DNA of 24,588 nucleotides, from assembly GCA_945903445.1 (NCBI GenBank), contig CAMDNZ010000048.1, positions 1 through 24,588 on the forward strand. The letters are read 5' to 3'. The notes below the pieces were generated by a model. The model was not told where the DNA came from, did not search any database, and was given only the letters and a program-made list of their open reading frames with translations. This DNA comes from Bordetella parapertussis. Its GTDB lineage: Bacteria > Pseudomonadota > Gammaproteobacteria > Burkholderiales > Burkholderiaceae_B. The translations under genes were made by a program, and so were the position numbers. Positions 6,365 to 14,873 of this stretch are shown here, piece by piece. Numbering within the stretch: the stretch's first letter is position 1; every line of letters begins with the position of its first letter.

Positions 6365-8965
6365 ATGAAGTTCACGCTCAAAGACTATCAGCGCGACGCC
6401 GTCCGCGACTCCTTGAATAACCTGGGTAAGGCTCGCCGCCTATGGCATGGCGAGAATGACCGGACGGCCTTCTCCCTCACTGCGGTAACTGGCGCGGGTA
6501 AGACCGTGATGGCTGCTGCCACGTTCGAGGCGCTGTTTCACGGTGACGATGAGTTTAGCTTCGATGCCGATCCTGGCGCAGTGGTGATTTGGTTCAGCGA
6601 CGACCCTTCGTTGAACGAGCAGACCCGCTTCCGCTTTATTGAGGCCAGTGACCGCATCAATTACACCGACCTGGTGGTGGTGGAAAACACCTTCAACAGG
6701 CCGAAGTTCCAGGCGGGGAAGATCTATTTTCTCAACACCCAGAAGCTCAGCAAGAATAGCTTGCTGGTGCGAGGCCATGACCCTGAAGAGATGGCCACCA
6801 AGCTGGACGGCACCTTCCCGGACATGCGACCTGACCTGCGGGCTTACACGATTTGGGACACCATCCAGAACACCATTGAGGACCCGGATTTGACGCTATA
6901 TCTGGTGCTGGATGAGGCGCACCGGGGCATGGGCGCTCAGACAGCAGCCAGTCAGAACGCCAAGAGCACCATCGTTCAGCGGTTGATCAATGGCGTGGGT
7001 AGCGTGCCCGGTATCCCTCCGGTGTGGGGTATTTCTGCAACGGTGGAGCGGTTCAATAAGGCCATTGAGTCGGCAGGCAAACACATCAAACTGCCGAATG
7101 TGGAAGTGGATGCCTCTAAAGTGCAGGAATCCGGCCTGATCAAGGACACCATCCTGCTGGATATTCCAGACGATGCTGGCAATTTCGATACAGTGCTGGT
7201 GCGGCGTGCAACAGATAAATTGAAGGAGTCCAGTCTTGCCTGGGGCGCTTACTCTAAGCAGCAACAGGAAGCCCAGGTTGTCGTGCCGTTGATGGTTTTG
7301 CAGGTGCCCAACACGCCTAACTCCGATGAAATTGGGCGGGCGCTGGATACCATTTTCGAGCGCTACCCTGAGTTGTCGTCTGCGAGTGTGGCGCATGTTT
7401 TCGGGGATCACACCACGCAGCGCTTCGGTAACCGCGACGTGCCCTACATCGAACCGCAGCGGGTTCAGGAATCAACCTGGGTGCGCGTGCTAATTGCTAA
7501 GGATGCTATCAGCACCGGCTGGGATTGCCCGCGCGCAGAGGTCATGGTGTCGTTCCGTGCGGCCAGCGACAAGACGCACATCACGCAGTTGCTGGGTCGT
7601 CTGGTACGTTCGCCGCTGGCCCGCCGTATCCCCGGCAATGATCGCCTGAACTCGGTCGATTGCTTATTGCCGAGATTCAATCGTAAGGCAGTGGAGCAGG
7701 TGGTCGATGAGCTGACAACCGGCAATGAGGCGGCAACGCCTGGGCGCGTGTTGATCGACTACATTGAGGTGCTGCCGAGCCCTGCTGTTGCGCCTGCGGT
7801 GTGGGAAGCGTTCGAGGCGTTGCCGTCACAAACGCGCCCGCAACGAGGTGCCAAGCCAGCAGTCAGGTTGACCGCCTTAGCGCACGAGTTGGCGTCGGAC
7901 GATATTCTGTCCGGCGCAGGTGGATTGGCACATGCCGAGATGCACGCAGCTTTGGATGCGTTTCAGGCCGACAACGATGGCAAGATCAAGGTCAAGCGGC
8001 AGTCCGTGTTGGTTGTGGACGGCAAGACCGTGAAAGCAGACATGCTGGGCCAAGGCCGGAGTCTGGAGAAATTCTGGGAAGATGCAGATGTGGCAGTCAT
8101 TGACGATGCCTACCGCCGTGCGGCGCGTATCTTCAGCCCGGCGGTTGCCCATTCGTATGTTGACCATCTGGCGAGTCAGGAAGCCGACCGTGACGAAAAC
8201 CCGGAAGGCTTTCTTGAGGCCATCATGGAGGCCCGCGTAACCGTTGCTGGTTTGGGGTTGGTGATGGAGGCGCAGGCTTATTTTGATGCCGCGGCTGATA
8301 AGCTGGCCAAGGACTGGCTGGCCAAGTATGGGGCGGAGATCAAGGCGCTAAGCGATGATCGACGGGAGTCCTACAGACAGATCATCGAAATGAGCACGGA
8401 GTCGCAGGACGTGGGCTTGCTCAAGCCTGAAGCTCGCTATGAGGCGACCAAGGCGAACGAAAACGGCAAGGTGAGAGTGCTCCCGGTCTGGGATGACCAC
8501 TTGCTCTGCAACGAGGCTGGCAAGTACCCCTCTGAACTGAATGACTGGGAGCGGACGGTCGTCGAGACTGAATCGGCAAAACCGGGGTTTTCGTTCTGGT
8601 ATCGCAATCCACAGCAGCCTGGGCAGGCGTCGCTGGGTATCGCTTATGAAAAATCGGGGCAGTACGGAATTATTCGCCCGGACTTTCTGTTCTTTGCCAC
8701 TCAGGGGGATGGCTCCCTTGTCGTCGATCTGGTTGATCCGCACGGACTGCACTTGAGCGACGCGCTGGTCAAGCTGCGAGGCTTAGCCCTGTACGCAGCC
8801 ACACATGCCGATGCCTATCGCCGGATCGAATCCATTGCCCAGGTGAAGAGTACCGACAAGCTGCGGGTACTCGACTTGAAACGCCAGGAAGTACAGGTTG
8901 CGATTGCCGCCGCCGATGATGCTGAAGAGTTGTTCAGCAGCGGGCTGGCAAATGACTATCAGTGA
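6365..8965 (+). CDS. res: Type III restriction enzyme helicase-nuclease subunit (Res)
   Basis: Res is the ATP-dependent, SF2-type translocase and nuclease subunit. It acts only in complex with Mod. The 866-residue frame is intact. The Q-like start is LKDYQRDAV, Walker A TGAGKT is at residues 42-47, the DEAH box at 183-186 (LVLDEAHRGM), the motif STGWDCPRAEVMVSF at about 383-397, and motif VI QLLGRLVRSP at about 408-417. The C-terminal domain has RPDFLFF (771-777) followed by VVDLVDPHG, the position of the endonuclease core in this family; I do not see a canonical E-x-K there. The ATG lies 3 nt after the mod stop with a GGAGAG ribosome site in the mod end, so the two are one operon. With mod broken, Res should be unable to select sites, which may explain why an intact res is tolerated. 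Confidence 0.92.
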   Translation: MKFTLKDYQRDAVRDSLNNLGKARRLWHGENDRTAFSLTAVTGAGKTVMAAATFEALFHGDDEFSFDADPGAVVIWFSDDPSLNEQTRFRFIEASDRINYTDLVVVENTFNRPKFQAGKIYFLNTQKLSKNSLLVRGHDPEEMATKLDGTFPDMRPDLRAYTIWDTIQNTIEDPDLTLYLVLDEAHRGMGAQTAASQNAKSTIVQRLINGVGSVPGIPPVWGISATVERFNKAIESAGKHIKLPNVEVDASKVQESGLIKDTILLDIPDDAGNFDTVLVRRATDKLKESSLAWGAYSKQQQEAQVVVPLMVLQVPNTPNSDEIGRALDTIFERYPELSSASVAHVFGDHTTQRFGNRDVPYIEPQRVQESTWVRVLIAKDAISTGWDCPRAEVMVSFRAASDKTHITQLLGRLVRSPLARRIPGNDRLNSVDCLLPRFNRKAVEQVVDELTTGNEAATPGRVLIDYIEVLPSPAVAPAVWEAFEALPSQTRPQRGAKPAVRLTALAHELASDDILSGAGGLAHAEMHAALDAFQADNDGKIKVKRQSVLVVDGKTVKADMLGQGRSLEKFWEDADVAVIDDAYRRAARIFSPAVAHSYVDHLASQEADRDENPEGFLEAIMEARVTVAGLGLVMEAQAYFDAAADKLAKDWLAKYGAEIKALSDDRRESYRQIIEMSTESQDVGLLKPEARYEATKANENGKVRVLPVWDDHLLCNEAGKYPSELNDWERTVVETESAKPGFSFWYRNPQQPGQASLGIAYEKSGQYGIIRPDFLFFATQGDGSLVVDLVDPHGLHLSDALVKLRGLALYAATHADAYRRIESIAQVKSTDKLRVLDLKRQEVQVAIAAADDAEELFSSGLANDYQ

Positions 8966-9016
8966 TCGTGCAAGCGCAGTGACGGATCAGATCAGCGACT
9001 ATCGGAGCCACAACGC

Positions 9017-9238
9017 ATGAAACGGAACAACACAAGCGAGCCGTTTTTCATCACCGAGGAGGTCGCGGCTGAAATGCTCGCCAGCGGCTACGAGTTCGAG
9101 CAGCCGCCAATTGCCTGTGCGGTGCGTCTGCGCGAAGTGCTGGAGGGTATGAGCGATGCCGAGCTGGCATTGCAGCCGGGCGAGATCGCCGACCGAGAGC
9201 GCGAGCGTCGGCAGAACAGGCCATTTTCAGCTGGCTAA
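9017..9238 (+). CDS. Hypothetical 73-aa protein downstream of res
   Basis: I do not recognise this protein. It lies 51 nt after res on the same strand and starts at an ATG with CGGAG 11 nt upstream. It is acidic and helical (FITEEVAAEMLASGYEF, then VRLREVLEGMSDAELALQPGEIADRERERR), with no cysteine pairs, signal peptide or membrane segment. Codon use looks normal and Glu/Arg-rich helices suggest a real small protein rather than a chance frame. Position suggests it travels with the restriction-modification locus. It could be a regulator or a small accessory partner, but nothing in the sequence proves this. Confidence 0.55.
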   Translation: MKRNNTSEPFFITEEVAAEMLASGYEFEQPPIACAVRLREVLEGMSDAELALQPGEIADRERERRQNRPFSAG

Positions 9239-9380
9239 GCTGAGCATGGTATTTTTCGTGGCATTACTAATATTTATTTTTATAGGTGATTGTAAATAAA
9301 GGAAATTATTAATTTATTTATAATTGAGTGGGAATGACGGAGCGTCTTTCGGGAGCTATCGCCAGGTATCTCTAATAGCG
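9239..9380. other. AT-rich intergenic segment
   Basis: Positions 9249-9330 are strikingly AT-rich (runs such as TATTTATTTTTATAG and ATTATTAATTTATTTATAATT) compared with both flanks. AAATTAT and ATAATT form a weak inverted repeat at about 9302-9325. No gene is seen. This may be the promoter region of the downstream methyltransferase and also a junction between two cargo segments. Confidence 0.4.
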
Positions 9381-9389
9381 ATGGCAGAG

Positions 9390-10163
9390 ATGAAATCTTT
9401 TGACGACTTAGTGCAAGACGCGGAAGCGGCCGACGTAAGTGGTTGGGGCTTCGGGTGGCTGGCGGGGCGGGCGACAGAGGCGTGTCCGCCATGGGGCTAT
9501 GCGCGGCTTCTTGCGCAGCGGTTGGCTGGCGTGGGTTCTGCGCTCGATCTGGACACGGGCGGCGGAGAGGTGCTGGGCGAGGCGCCCCAATTTCCTGCCA
9601 TCCTGTGTGCGACCGAGGCGTGGCCGCCCAATGCGATCAAGGCGCGCGAACGCCTAGGACCGCGTGGCGTGAAAGTGGTGGAAGTGGCTGCCGACGCAGC
9701 ACTGCCGTTTGCCGACGCGTCCTTCGATTTGGTGACGTCCCGACATCCCGTGCGCCCGGATTGGGCCGAGATTTATCGCGTCCTACGACCGGGCGGGAAT
9801 TATTTCGCTCAGCATGTTGGGCCGGCGTCCGCCTTCGAGTTGATCGAGCACTTCCTGGGACCGTTGCCTGACCAGAGGCCTATGCGCGACCCGCACAACG
9901 AAGCTGCGGCGGCGGAGCGCGCAGGGCTGAGGGTGACTGATCTTCGCACTGCGCGTTGCCCCATGCTCTTTCACGACGTGGGTGCCGTCGTCTGGATTTT
10001 GCGCAAGTGTGTGTGGTGGGTGCCGGATTTTTCGGTAGTGAAGTACCGCAATGCACTGCTGGCGTTGGATCGTGAGATGCGACAAGGCAGGCCATTCGCT
10101 GCGCATTCGACTCGACATCTGATCGAGGTACAGCGCCCTTGGAAAAATCGTAGAAATCCATAG
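9390..10163 (+). CDS. Class I SAM-dependent methyltransferase, substrate unknown
   Basis: This is a small-molecule or unassigned SAM methyltransferase of the methyltransferase-11 type. Motif I is LDLDTGGGEVLG, followed by a post-I acidic residue (CATEAW). AALPFADASFDLVTSRH matches motif II/III (the usual FDLV), and EIYRVLRPGGNYFAQHVG is the typical post-motif loop. The C-terminus contains a helical segment and WILRKCVWWVPDFSV. The start is uncertain: ATG 9390 (MKSFDDLVQDAEAADV) fits the family N-terminus as I recall it and has GCAGAG upstream. ATG 9381 is a close alternative; a GTG at 9324 would add residues that look untypical. It stands alone, with degenerate DNA after it. It is not a DNA methyltransferase (no DPPY or PCQ motif). 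Confidence 0.8.
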   Translation: MKSFDDLVQDAEAADVSGWGFGWLAGRATEACPPWGYARLLAQRLAGVGSALDLDTGGGEVLGEAPQFPAILCATEAWPPNAIKARERLGPRGVKVVEVAADAALPFADASFDLVTSRHPVRPDWAEIYRVLRPGGNYFAQHVGPASAFELIEHFLGPLPDQRPMRDPHNEAAAAERAGLRVTDLRTARCPMLFHDVGAVVWILRKCVWWVPDFSVVKYRNALLALDREMRQGRPFAAHSTRHLIEVQRPWKNRRNP

Positions 10164-10918
10164 TTAGTGCGACTACGACGGATTCGAGCAAGCTAAATGC
10201 ACTCTACACTCGACTGGTGCCGGGAACGCCGCTGATTTCGGAGGGCACTGAGCATCCCCACCGACTTGGCCGTTTAATGTATTTGGACAGGAGGCCCGCG
10301 AGCTCGTCGAGAGCGCCTAGAGGTGCGCACCGACGTGCTGCGCGGGCTTTTGCAACGCTGCACAAGTATCAGACCGGGCGTCTGTGCCTGCAGCTCGGCG
10401 GCAAAGGTTCCTTGCCTTGGACTGCCAAGCTCACCCTAGCGTCCGACAGGCAGCGGCCGGCACTTCCTGCGGCTCCCGGTCTCTGGCAAACCGGAGTGAT
10501 TGCTATCAGGAATCACGTATCCCGAATAATTCCCCGGTAGTTGCTGGAAGTTACAACCCGGCTAAGCTGCAAAAACCGATGCAAAAAGTTTGCCGAGCAG
10601 GCCGACTGGCTTGCAACGCGGATATCTGTCCTATCTCAAGGCGGCGTTGACGGCGGTGTTGCCAACATTGCCGCCGCGATCGTTCAATAAAAATCCCTTT
10701 AACCAGTGTGTCAATCGAGCCTATATCCGATTTATTCGGATGCTGATAGGTCCGCCGTAGAGCGGCGCGTAAGGGCTCGTGCGTCTGTCCGTAGTCAAAT
10801 CCTCAGACTCTCCCATTTGTAAAATAATAACGAGACAATTCAACATTGGAGAAATAACGACATTCAATACAGGCATTGAAGCGAATGTGGATGCCACTCG
10901 CGAAAATTTAGGGAAAGT
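10164..10918. other. Degenerate intergenic region with possible gene relics
   Basis: These 755 bp carry no convincing intact gene. Between 10288 and 10440 protein-like blocks occur on the plus strand in shifting frames: QEARELVESA (10288-10317), EVRTDVLRGLLQRCTSI (10320-10370), then RLCLQLGGKGSLPWTAKL (about 10379-10432). Together they faintly recall the C-terminal end of AbiEi-type antitoxins, from memory only. A further open stretch, 10541-10690, reads KFAEQADWLATRISVLSQGG and ends at TAA 10688-10690; I do not recognise it. Two small hairpins lie near the helicase promoter side: ATCCGA-TTTAT-TCGGAT (10725-10741) and CCGC/GCGG (about 10752-10765). Confidence 0.35.
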
Positions 10919-13630
10919 ATGGTTTCGATCCATGTGGATGGCGAAGACAAGACCGAAAAAATCAGCGACTGGACGATTTCCTGGAGCGACAAGTACGACG
11001 CTCTACAACTGACCTGTCACTTTCACTCCAAGAAAACCTACACACGTCCGCTAAGTGAATGCCGTGTCGTTCCTACTTGCGAATTAGGCGCGATGCTGCT
11101 TATCAAGTCAGGCAGCGCGATCGCGAAGCCTATCAAGAAGGCAACGATCTATGGCGAGCGATATGCCGTCGTGCATTATCGAAATTTAGATAAGCCCTAT
11201 ATCCATAAACTGAGCGACGTCGATTTTGCAGAGCAAACACTGCTGAAGGACGGGCCAATCTTCCACTATTTCGTTGCCGTAGCCGATGCTCGAACGGATC
11301 GTGCAGTCTCGGTGGCCAAACGCGCGATTGCTGCCAACGTTACGCGCCAACTGCATAGTCTGCCCGCCAGTGCCGACACCGCCTTAAACGCCTATTGCGT
11401 TGGACTCAACGGAACGCAGGCGCCCGGCATGGGTCTGATCTATCCATTCGGTGTGAACGAAAGTCAGCTCGAGGCGGTCGAGCAGGCGTTCCGCGCGCAG
11501 ATCAGCGTAATCGAAGGTCCGCCCGGGACTGGTAAGACTCAGACGATTCTAAACATCCTTTCGAATATTCTGCTGCGTGGACAAACCGTAGCGGTGTTAT
11601 CTAACAATAATGCGGCGGTGGAGAACGTCTACGAAAAGTTGGGGAAGCATAAGCTTGGCCACTTGGTAGCCAAACTTGGAAATCGGGAGAACCGGAAAAA
11701 TTTCTTCGCCGAGCTACCGCCCTGGCCATCCACTGAGCCTGAGACAGCACCGTCCATGGTCGATATCCAGGCGCTACTGGAACAGCTCAAACAGCTTTTG
11801 CGCGATAGCAACCGAGCGGCGCAATTGCGGGCTGACATCGACGAATTGACCATCGAGCGGGGCTATTTGCAGCACTGGCAGGAAGACAACGCCGTGCAAA
11901 CTGGTGCCTCATTAGACAAGTACGGATTGTCCCCGCGTAAGACCGTAGATTTGATGGCCTACCTGGCGTATCTAGGTGAGCAGAGGATCCGTCTCAAAGA
12001 GCGGGTCGAGCTGCTGTTCAAGTTCAGAGTTTTTCGCGCCGAGTCTTTTGCTGGGAAAGAAGTACGCCTGTCTGTCTTTCATGCCCTACAGATGCATTAC
12101 TACGATAAGGCGCTGCGAAACAAGCAAGCGGAGTTGCAGGCGTGCCAAGAGTCGCTGGCACGTGGACACTACACATTCTTGCTAGAAGCGTTGACAACGG
12201 CGTCTATGCTTCATCTTAAACAGCATCTACATGCACGGGCCCAACCGTCGAACGAATTCGACGCGAAAAATTACCAGGAAAAGTTCGATGATTTCGTGCA
12301 AAGCTTCCCAATTCTCGGTAGCAGCACGCATTCCATTGTTAATTCGATCGCTCCTGGGATGATCCTCGATTACGTCATTATCGACGAGGCGTCACAGCAG
12401 GATATCGTGCCGGGTATCTTGGCGTTGGGTTGCGCGAGAAACCTGATTATCGTCGGCGATAGCCGTCAGTTGGCGCACATTCCCGTGAAGCTGGGCTTAC
12501 AGGCACCTGCTGACGCCTATGATTGCGAGCGATACAGCCTTCTCGATTCGTGCATCCGTGTGTTCGAAGGAGATATTCCCAGAACGCTGCTGAAAGAGCA
12601 TTACCGCTGTCATCCTAAGATCATCCAATTCTGCAATCAGCAGTTCTACGATAACGCGCTGGTGCCGATGACCCAGGACAGCGGCGCAGCGCCCCTGCGT
12701 TTGATCGTTACCGCTAAGGGCAATCATGCCAGACAAAACACAAACCTCCGCGAATTGGACTCCTTGCTCGCGGTACTGAAAGACGAGGGTGAGCCTATTG
12801 GGCTGGACGGCGACGGCCGTGGTTTCATCGCCCCTTTCCGGGCACAGGTCAATCTCTCCGGTCCGCATTTGCCAGCGGATTTCGTCAAAGAAACTGTGCA
12901 CAAGTTTCAAGGGCGAGAGTGTGACGAGATCGTCTTCTCTACGGTGCTGGACAAAAAGCGCTACAACCAGGGAATCAATCGGCTAAATTTCGTCGATGAT
13001 GCTCGCATGATCAATGTGGCCGTGTCTCGGGCCAAACATCGTTTCACTTTGGTGACGGGCGACGAGGTATTTACTGGTCACAATGCTCACATAGCAGCTT
13101 TGATGCGCCACATCGAATATTACGGGCAGGATGAGCAGATCGTGCGCGCTCCTGTAGTGTCGGCTTTCGACCTGCTATACAAAGAATACGATCAATCTTT
13201 ATCGCGTCTGCAGGCAAAGCTGCGGCGCAAAGATTCACGTTACAAGTCCGAGCGGATCGTGGCGCAGCTGCTGCGGGAAACGCTGTCTGAGACCTCGTGC
13301 CAAGCGCTGATGTTCCATGCCCAGGTCCCCTTGGACCAGGTCGCGGCGTCGACCAACCCAGCCCTGTCTAAGCAGGAGCAGATCTTCATGATGCGTTCCA
13401 GTTGCGATTTCGTGGTTTATTTCAAGGTGGGTAAAACTCCGCTGGGAGTCATCGAAGTCGATGGAGGCTTTCACGACAGGCCCATTCAAGCGGCGAGGGA
13501 TGCTTTGAAAAACAGTGTTCTTGCGAAAAGCGGGATTGCCATCCTGCGCCTGCGCACCGTCGAAAGCCATATCGAACAGAAAATTGCCGAGTTTTGCGCC
13601 CGCTGGGCAACTGCTGAACCGAATGCGTGA
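10919..13630 (+). CDS. UPF1-like SF1 helicase fused to a DUF2726-type nuclease domain
   Basis: The product is a 903-residue protein with helicase and predicted nuclease parts. The N-terminal 150 residues form a beta-rich domain (MVSIHVDGEDKTEKISDWTI). The SF1 core has Walker A GPPGTGKT (200-207), the motif Ia region VAVLSNNNAAVENVYEKLG, DEAS (489-492), motif III GDSRQLAHIPV (513-523), EHYRCHPKII, FIAPFRAQ, VHKFQGRECDEIVFS and motif VI NVAVSRAKHRF. A helical insertion (about 280-460) separates motifs Ia and II. The C-terminus (about 765-895) matches DUF2726, a PD-(D/E)xK-like fold, with CDFVVYF (Asp829) and GVIEVDGGFHD (Glu846, Asp848). The start is ATG 10919 after AGGGA. Helicase-nuclease fusions of this type are common in defence islands; an antiphage role is inference. 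Confidence 0.87.
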   Translation: MVSIHVDGEDKTEKISDWTISWSDKYDALQLTCHFHSKKTYTRPLSECRVVPTCELGAMLLIKSGSAIAKPIKKATIYGERYAVVHYRNLDKPYIHKLSDVDFAEQTLLKDGPIFHYFVAVADARTDRAVSVAKRAIAANVTRQLHSLPASADTALNAYCVGLNGTQAPGMGLIYPFGVNESQLEAVEQAFRAQISVIEGPPGTGKTQTILNILSNILLRGQTVAVLSNNNAAVENVYEKLGKHKLGHLVAKLGNRENRKNFFAELPPWPSTEPETAPSMVDIQALLEQLKQLLRDSNRAAQLRADIDELTIERGYLQHWQEDNAVQTGASLDKYGLSPRKTVDLMAYLAYLGEQRIRLKERVELLFKFRVFRAESFAGKEVRLSVFHALQMHYYDKALRNKQAELQACQESLARGHYTFLLEALTTASMLHLKQHLHARAQPSNEFDAKNYQEKFDDFVQSFPILGSSTHSIVNSIAPGMILDYVIIDEASQQDIVPGILALGCARNLIIVGDSRQLAHIPVKLGLQAPADAYDCERYSLLDSCIRVFEGDIPRTLLKEHYRCHPKIIQFCNQQFYDNALVPMTQDSGAAPLRLIVTAKGNHARQNTNLRELDSLLAVLKDEGEPIGLDGDGRGFIAPFRAQVNLSGPHLPADFVKETVHKFQGRECDEIVFSTVLDKKRYNQGINRLNFVDDARMINVAVSRAKHRFTLVTGDEVFTGHNAHIAALMRHIEYYGQDEQIVRAPVVSAFDLLYKEYDQSLSRLQAKLRRKDSRYKSERIVAQLLRETLSETSCQALMFHAQVPLDQVAASTNPALSKQEQIFMMRSSCDFVVYFKVGKTPLGVIEVDGGFHDRPIQAARDALKNSVLAKSGIAILRLRTVESHIEQKIAEFCARWATAEPNA

Positions 13631-13922
13631 TGTGGCAAGTTGAGGAGGCGAAGGAGGGCTACCCAGGCTAGATCACCCCAACGTTTAGTAGGTAGTTGTC
13701 TTTCAGTTATTCGACGTTTAGCTGAATCTCAGCTATTTCAGTATGACGTATCGCTGAGAAAGACAACGGCTTCGACACGCTCATCGGGCGTTTGGGTCGA
13801 GTGGGATTTGACGATGCGTTGGTCGGCGTTGAAAAACCGGGGCGTATGGCACTTGAGTCCACACGCGAAGCAAGCAGTGCCGACGCTGCTGTGGATGTTA
13901 GCGTGCATGCCAGATCCGCGTA
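13631..13922. other. Intergenic region with nested inverted repeats
   Basis: This is about 290 bp between the helicase stop and the 3' end of map, which is on the opposite strand. It contains a nested structure: GTTGTCTTTC (13695-13704) pairs with GAAAGACAAC (13758-13767), and inside it TAGCTGA-ATC-TCAGCTA (13719-13735) forms a perfect 7-bp hairpin. No T-tract follows either stem. Short open frames exist on both strands but none has recognisable protein character. The structure could act as a bidirectional terminator, a structured RNA or the end of a lost element. Confidence 0.4.
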
Positions 13923-14639
13923 CTACTGCACCGGACACAGCGGCTGCTCATCGGCTCTAAGCGTCAGCACACGCACGCCGGTTTTCGTCACGGCAACCGT
14001 GTGCTCGAATTGAGCCGACAGCTTTTTGTCTCGGGTAACGACCGTCCAACCGTCGGCTTCGGTACGCACTGCTCGACCGCCTTGGTTGATCATCGGCTCG
14101 ATGGTGAACACCATGCCTTCGCGCAGCGTAAGGCCGGTTCTGGGCGCCCCGTGGTGCAGCACTTGAGGTTCTTCGTGCATCTGGCGTTCGATGCCATGGC
14201 CGATGTCGCCTAACCGGGCACCGGGGTGTACTGCGGCGATCCCTTTCCATAGCGCTCGATAAGCCACCTCGACCAAGCGCTTTGCCGCATACGACACTTC
14301 ACCGACGACATAGGTTTTGCTGGAGTCGGCGATATATTCGTTGTTTTCCAGGGTGATGTCGAAGCTCACGATATCGCCTGTCGCTAAAAGATCTGTTGTC
14401 GATGGCACGCCATGGCACACCACATTGTTGACCGAGGCGTTCAGCACATAAGGGAAATCGTATTGCCCTTTGCTTGCCGGCCGCGATTGCAAGTCTTCGA
14501 CGATCATTTTTTCGACGAAGTCGTTCACTTGCATGGTTGTCATGCCGACGAGTGATAACTGATCGATCGCCTGGAAAACAGACGCCAACAACCGACCGCT
14601 CTCCGCCATCAAAGCGATTTCTTCCGGCTGCTTGGTCAT
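13923..14639 (-). CDS. map: Type I methionine aminopeptidase paralogue with internal deletion
   Basis: MetAP removes the initiator methionine from new proteins. The metal and active-site residues expected from E. coli Map are all present: His76 (VVCHG), Asp94 (SFDIT), Asp105 (IADSS), His148 and His155 (GHGIERQMHEEPQ), Glu181 (FTIEPM) and Glu212 (QFEHT). However, the usual helix-strand segment of about 20 residues between the G-D-I-G turn and G-H-G-I-G is missing: here G-D-I runs straight into GHGIERQMHEE. The product is 238 residues against 264 in E. coli. The deletion is in frame and may disturb folding. The start ATG overlaps the stop of the upstream ParD-like gene (ATGA), and there is no Shine-Dalgarno of its own, so translation is probably coupled. 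It is likely a second copy, not the essential gene. Confidence 0.87.
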   Translation of the reverse strand: MTKQPEEIALMAESGRLLASVFQAIDQLSLVGMTTMQVNDFVEKMIVEDLQSRPASKGQYDFPYVLNASVNNVVCHGVPSTTDLLATGDIVSFDITLENNEYIADSSKTYVVGEVSYAAKRLVEVAYRALWKGIAAVHPGARLGDIGHGIERQMHEEPQVLHHGAPRTGLTLREGMVFTIEPMINQGGRAVRTEADGWTVVTRDKKLSAQFEHTVAVTKTGVRVLTLRADEQPLCPVQ

Positions 14640-14848
14640 GAACGCGTGCCGTGAAGCACGGGCGACTGTACACCCGCGGCACGCAACTCCTGCGTAACAA
14701 GTTCCTGGAAAGTCAGATCAGGGTTCAGCTCACACATCATCCCGATCCGAATCCAGAAGTTCGCCTGCGCATTGATGGATCGATGCGAGACCGTACACGC
14801 TCGGCGGATCTGGTCGTGCAGTTCGTCGTCGATGTTGACGATGCCCAT
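14636..14848 (-). CDS. ParD-like antitoxin-family protein
   Basis: The product is a 70-residue protein of the ParD-like family (ribbon-helix-helix-type antitoxins). It starts MGIVNIDDELHDQIRRACTV, a beta strand then helix typical of an RHH DNA-binding N-terminus, followed by SINAQANFWIRIGMMCELNP, a hydrophobic helix. GGGAGA at 6-11 nt upstream fixes the ATG at 14848, so the longer frame starting at 14905 is rejected. No ParE-type toxin is adjacent; instead map follows with a 4-nt overlap. I recall ParD-like genes next to map paralogues in other proteobacteria, but cannot verify this here. A palindrome 26-53 bp upstream would suit autorepression by this protein. Whether it neutralises anything is unknown. 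Confidence 0.75.
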   Translation of the reverse strand: MGIVNIDDELHDQIRRACTVSHRSINAQANFWIRIGMMCELNPDLTFQELVTQELRAAGVQSPVLHGTRS

Positions 14849-14873
14849 TGCTTGTCTCCCTATAAAAACCATA

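Noticed and set aside
13738..13938. 66-codon minus-strand frame after map
   Set aside because: No ribosome site or recognisable motif, and it overlaps the map end; not distinguishable from chance.
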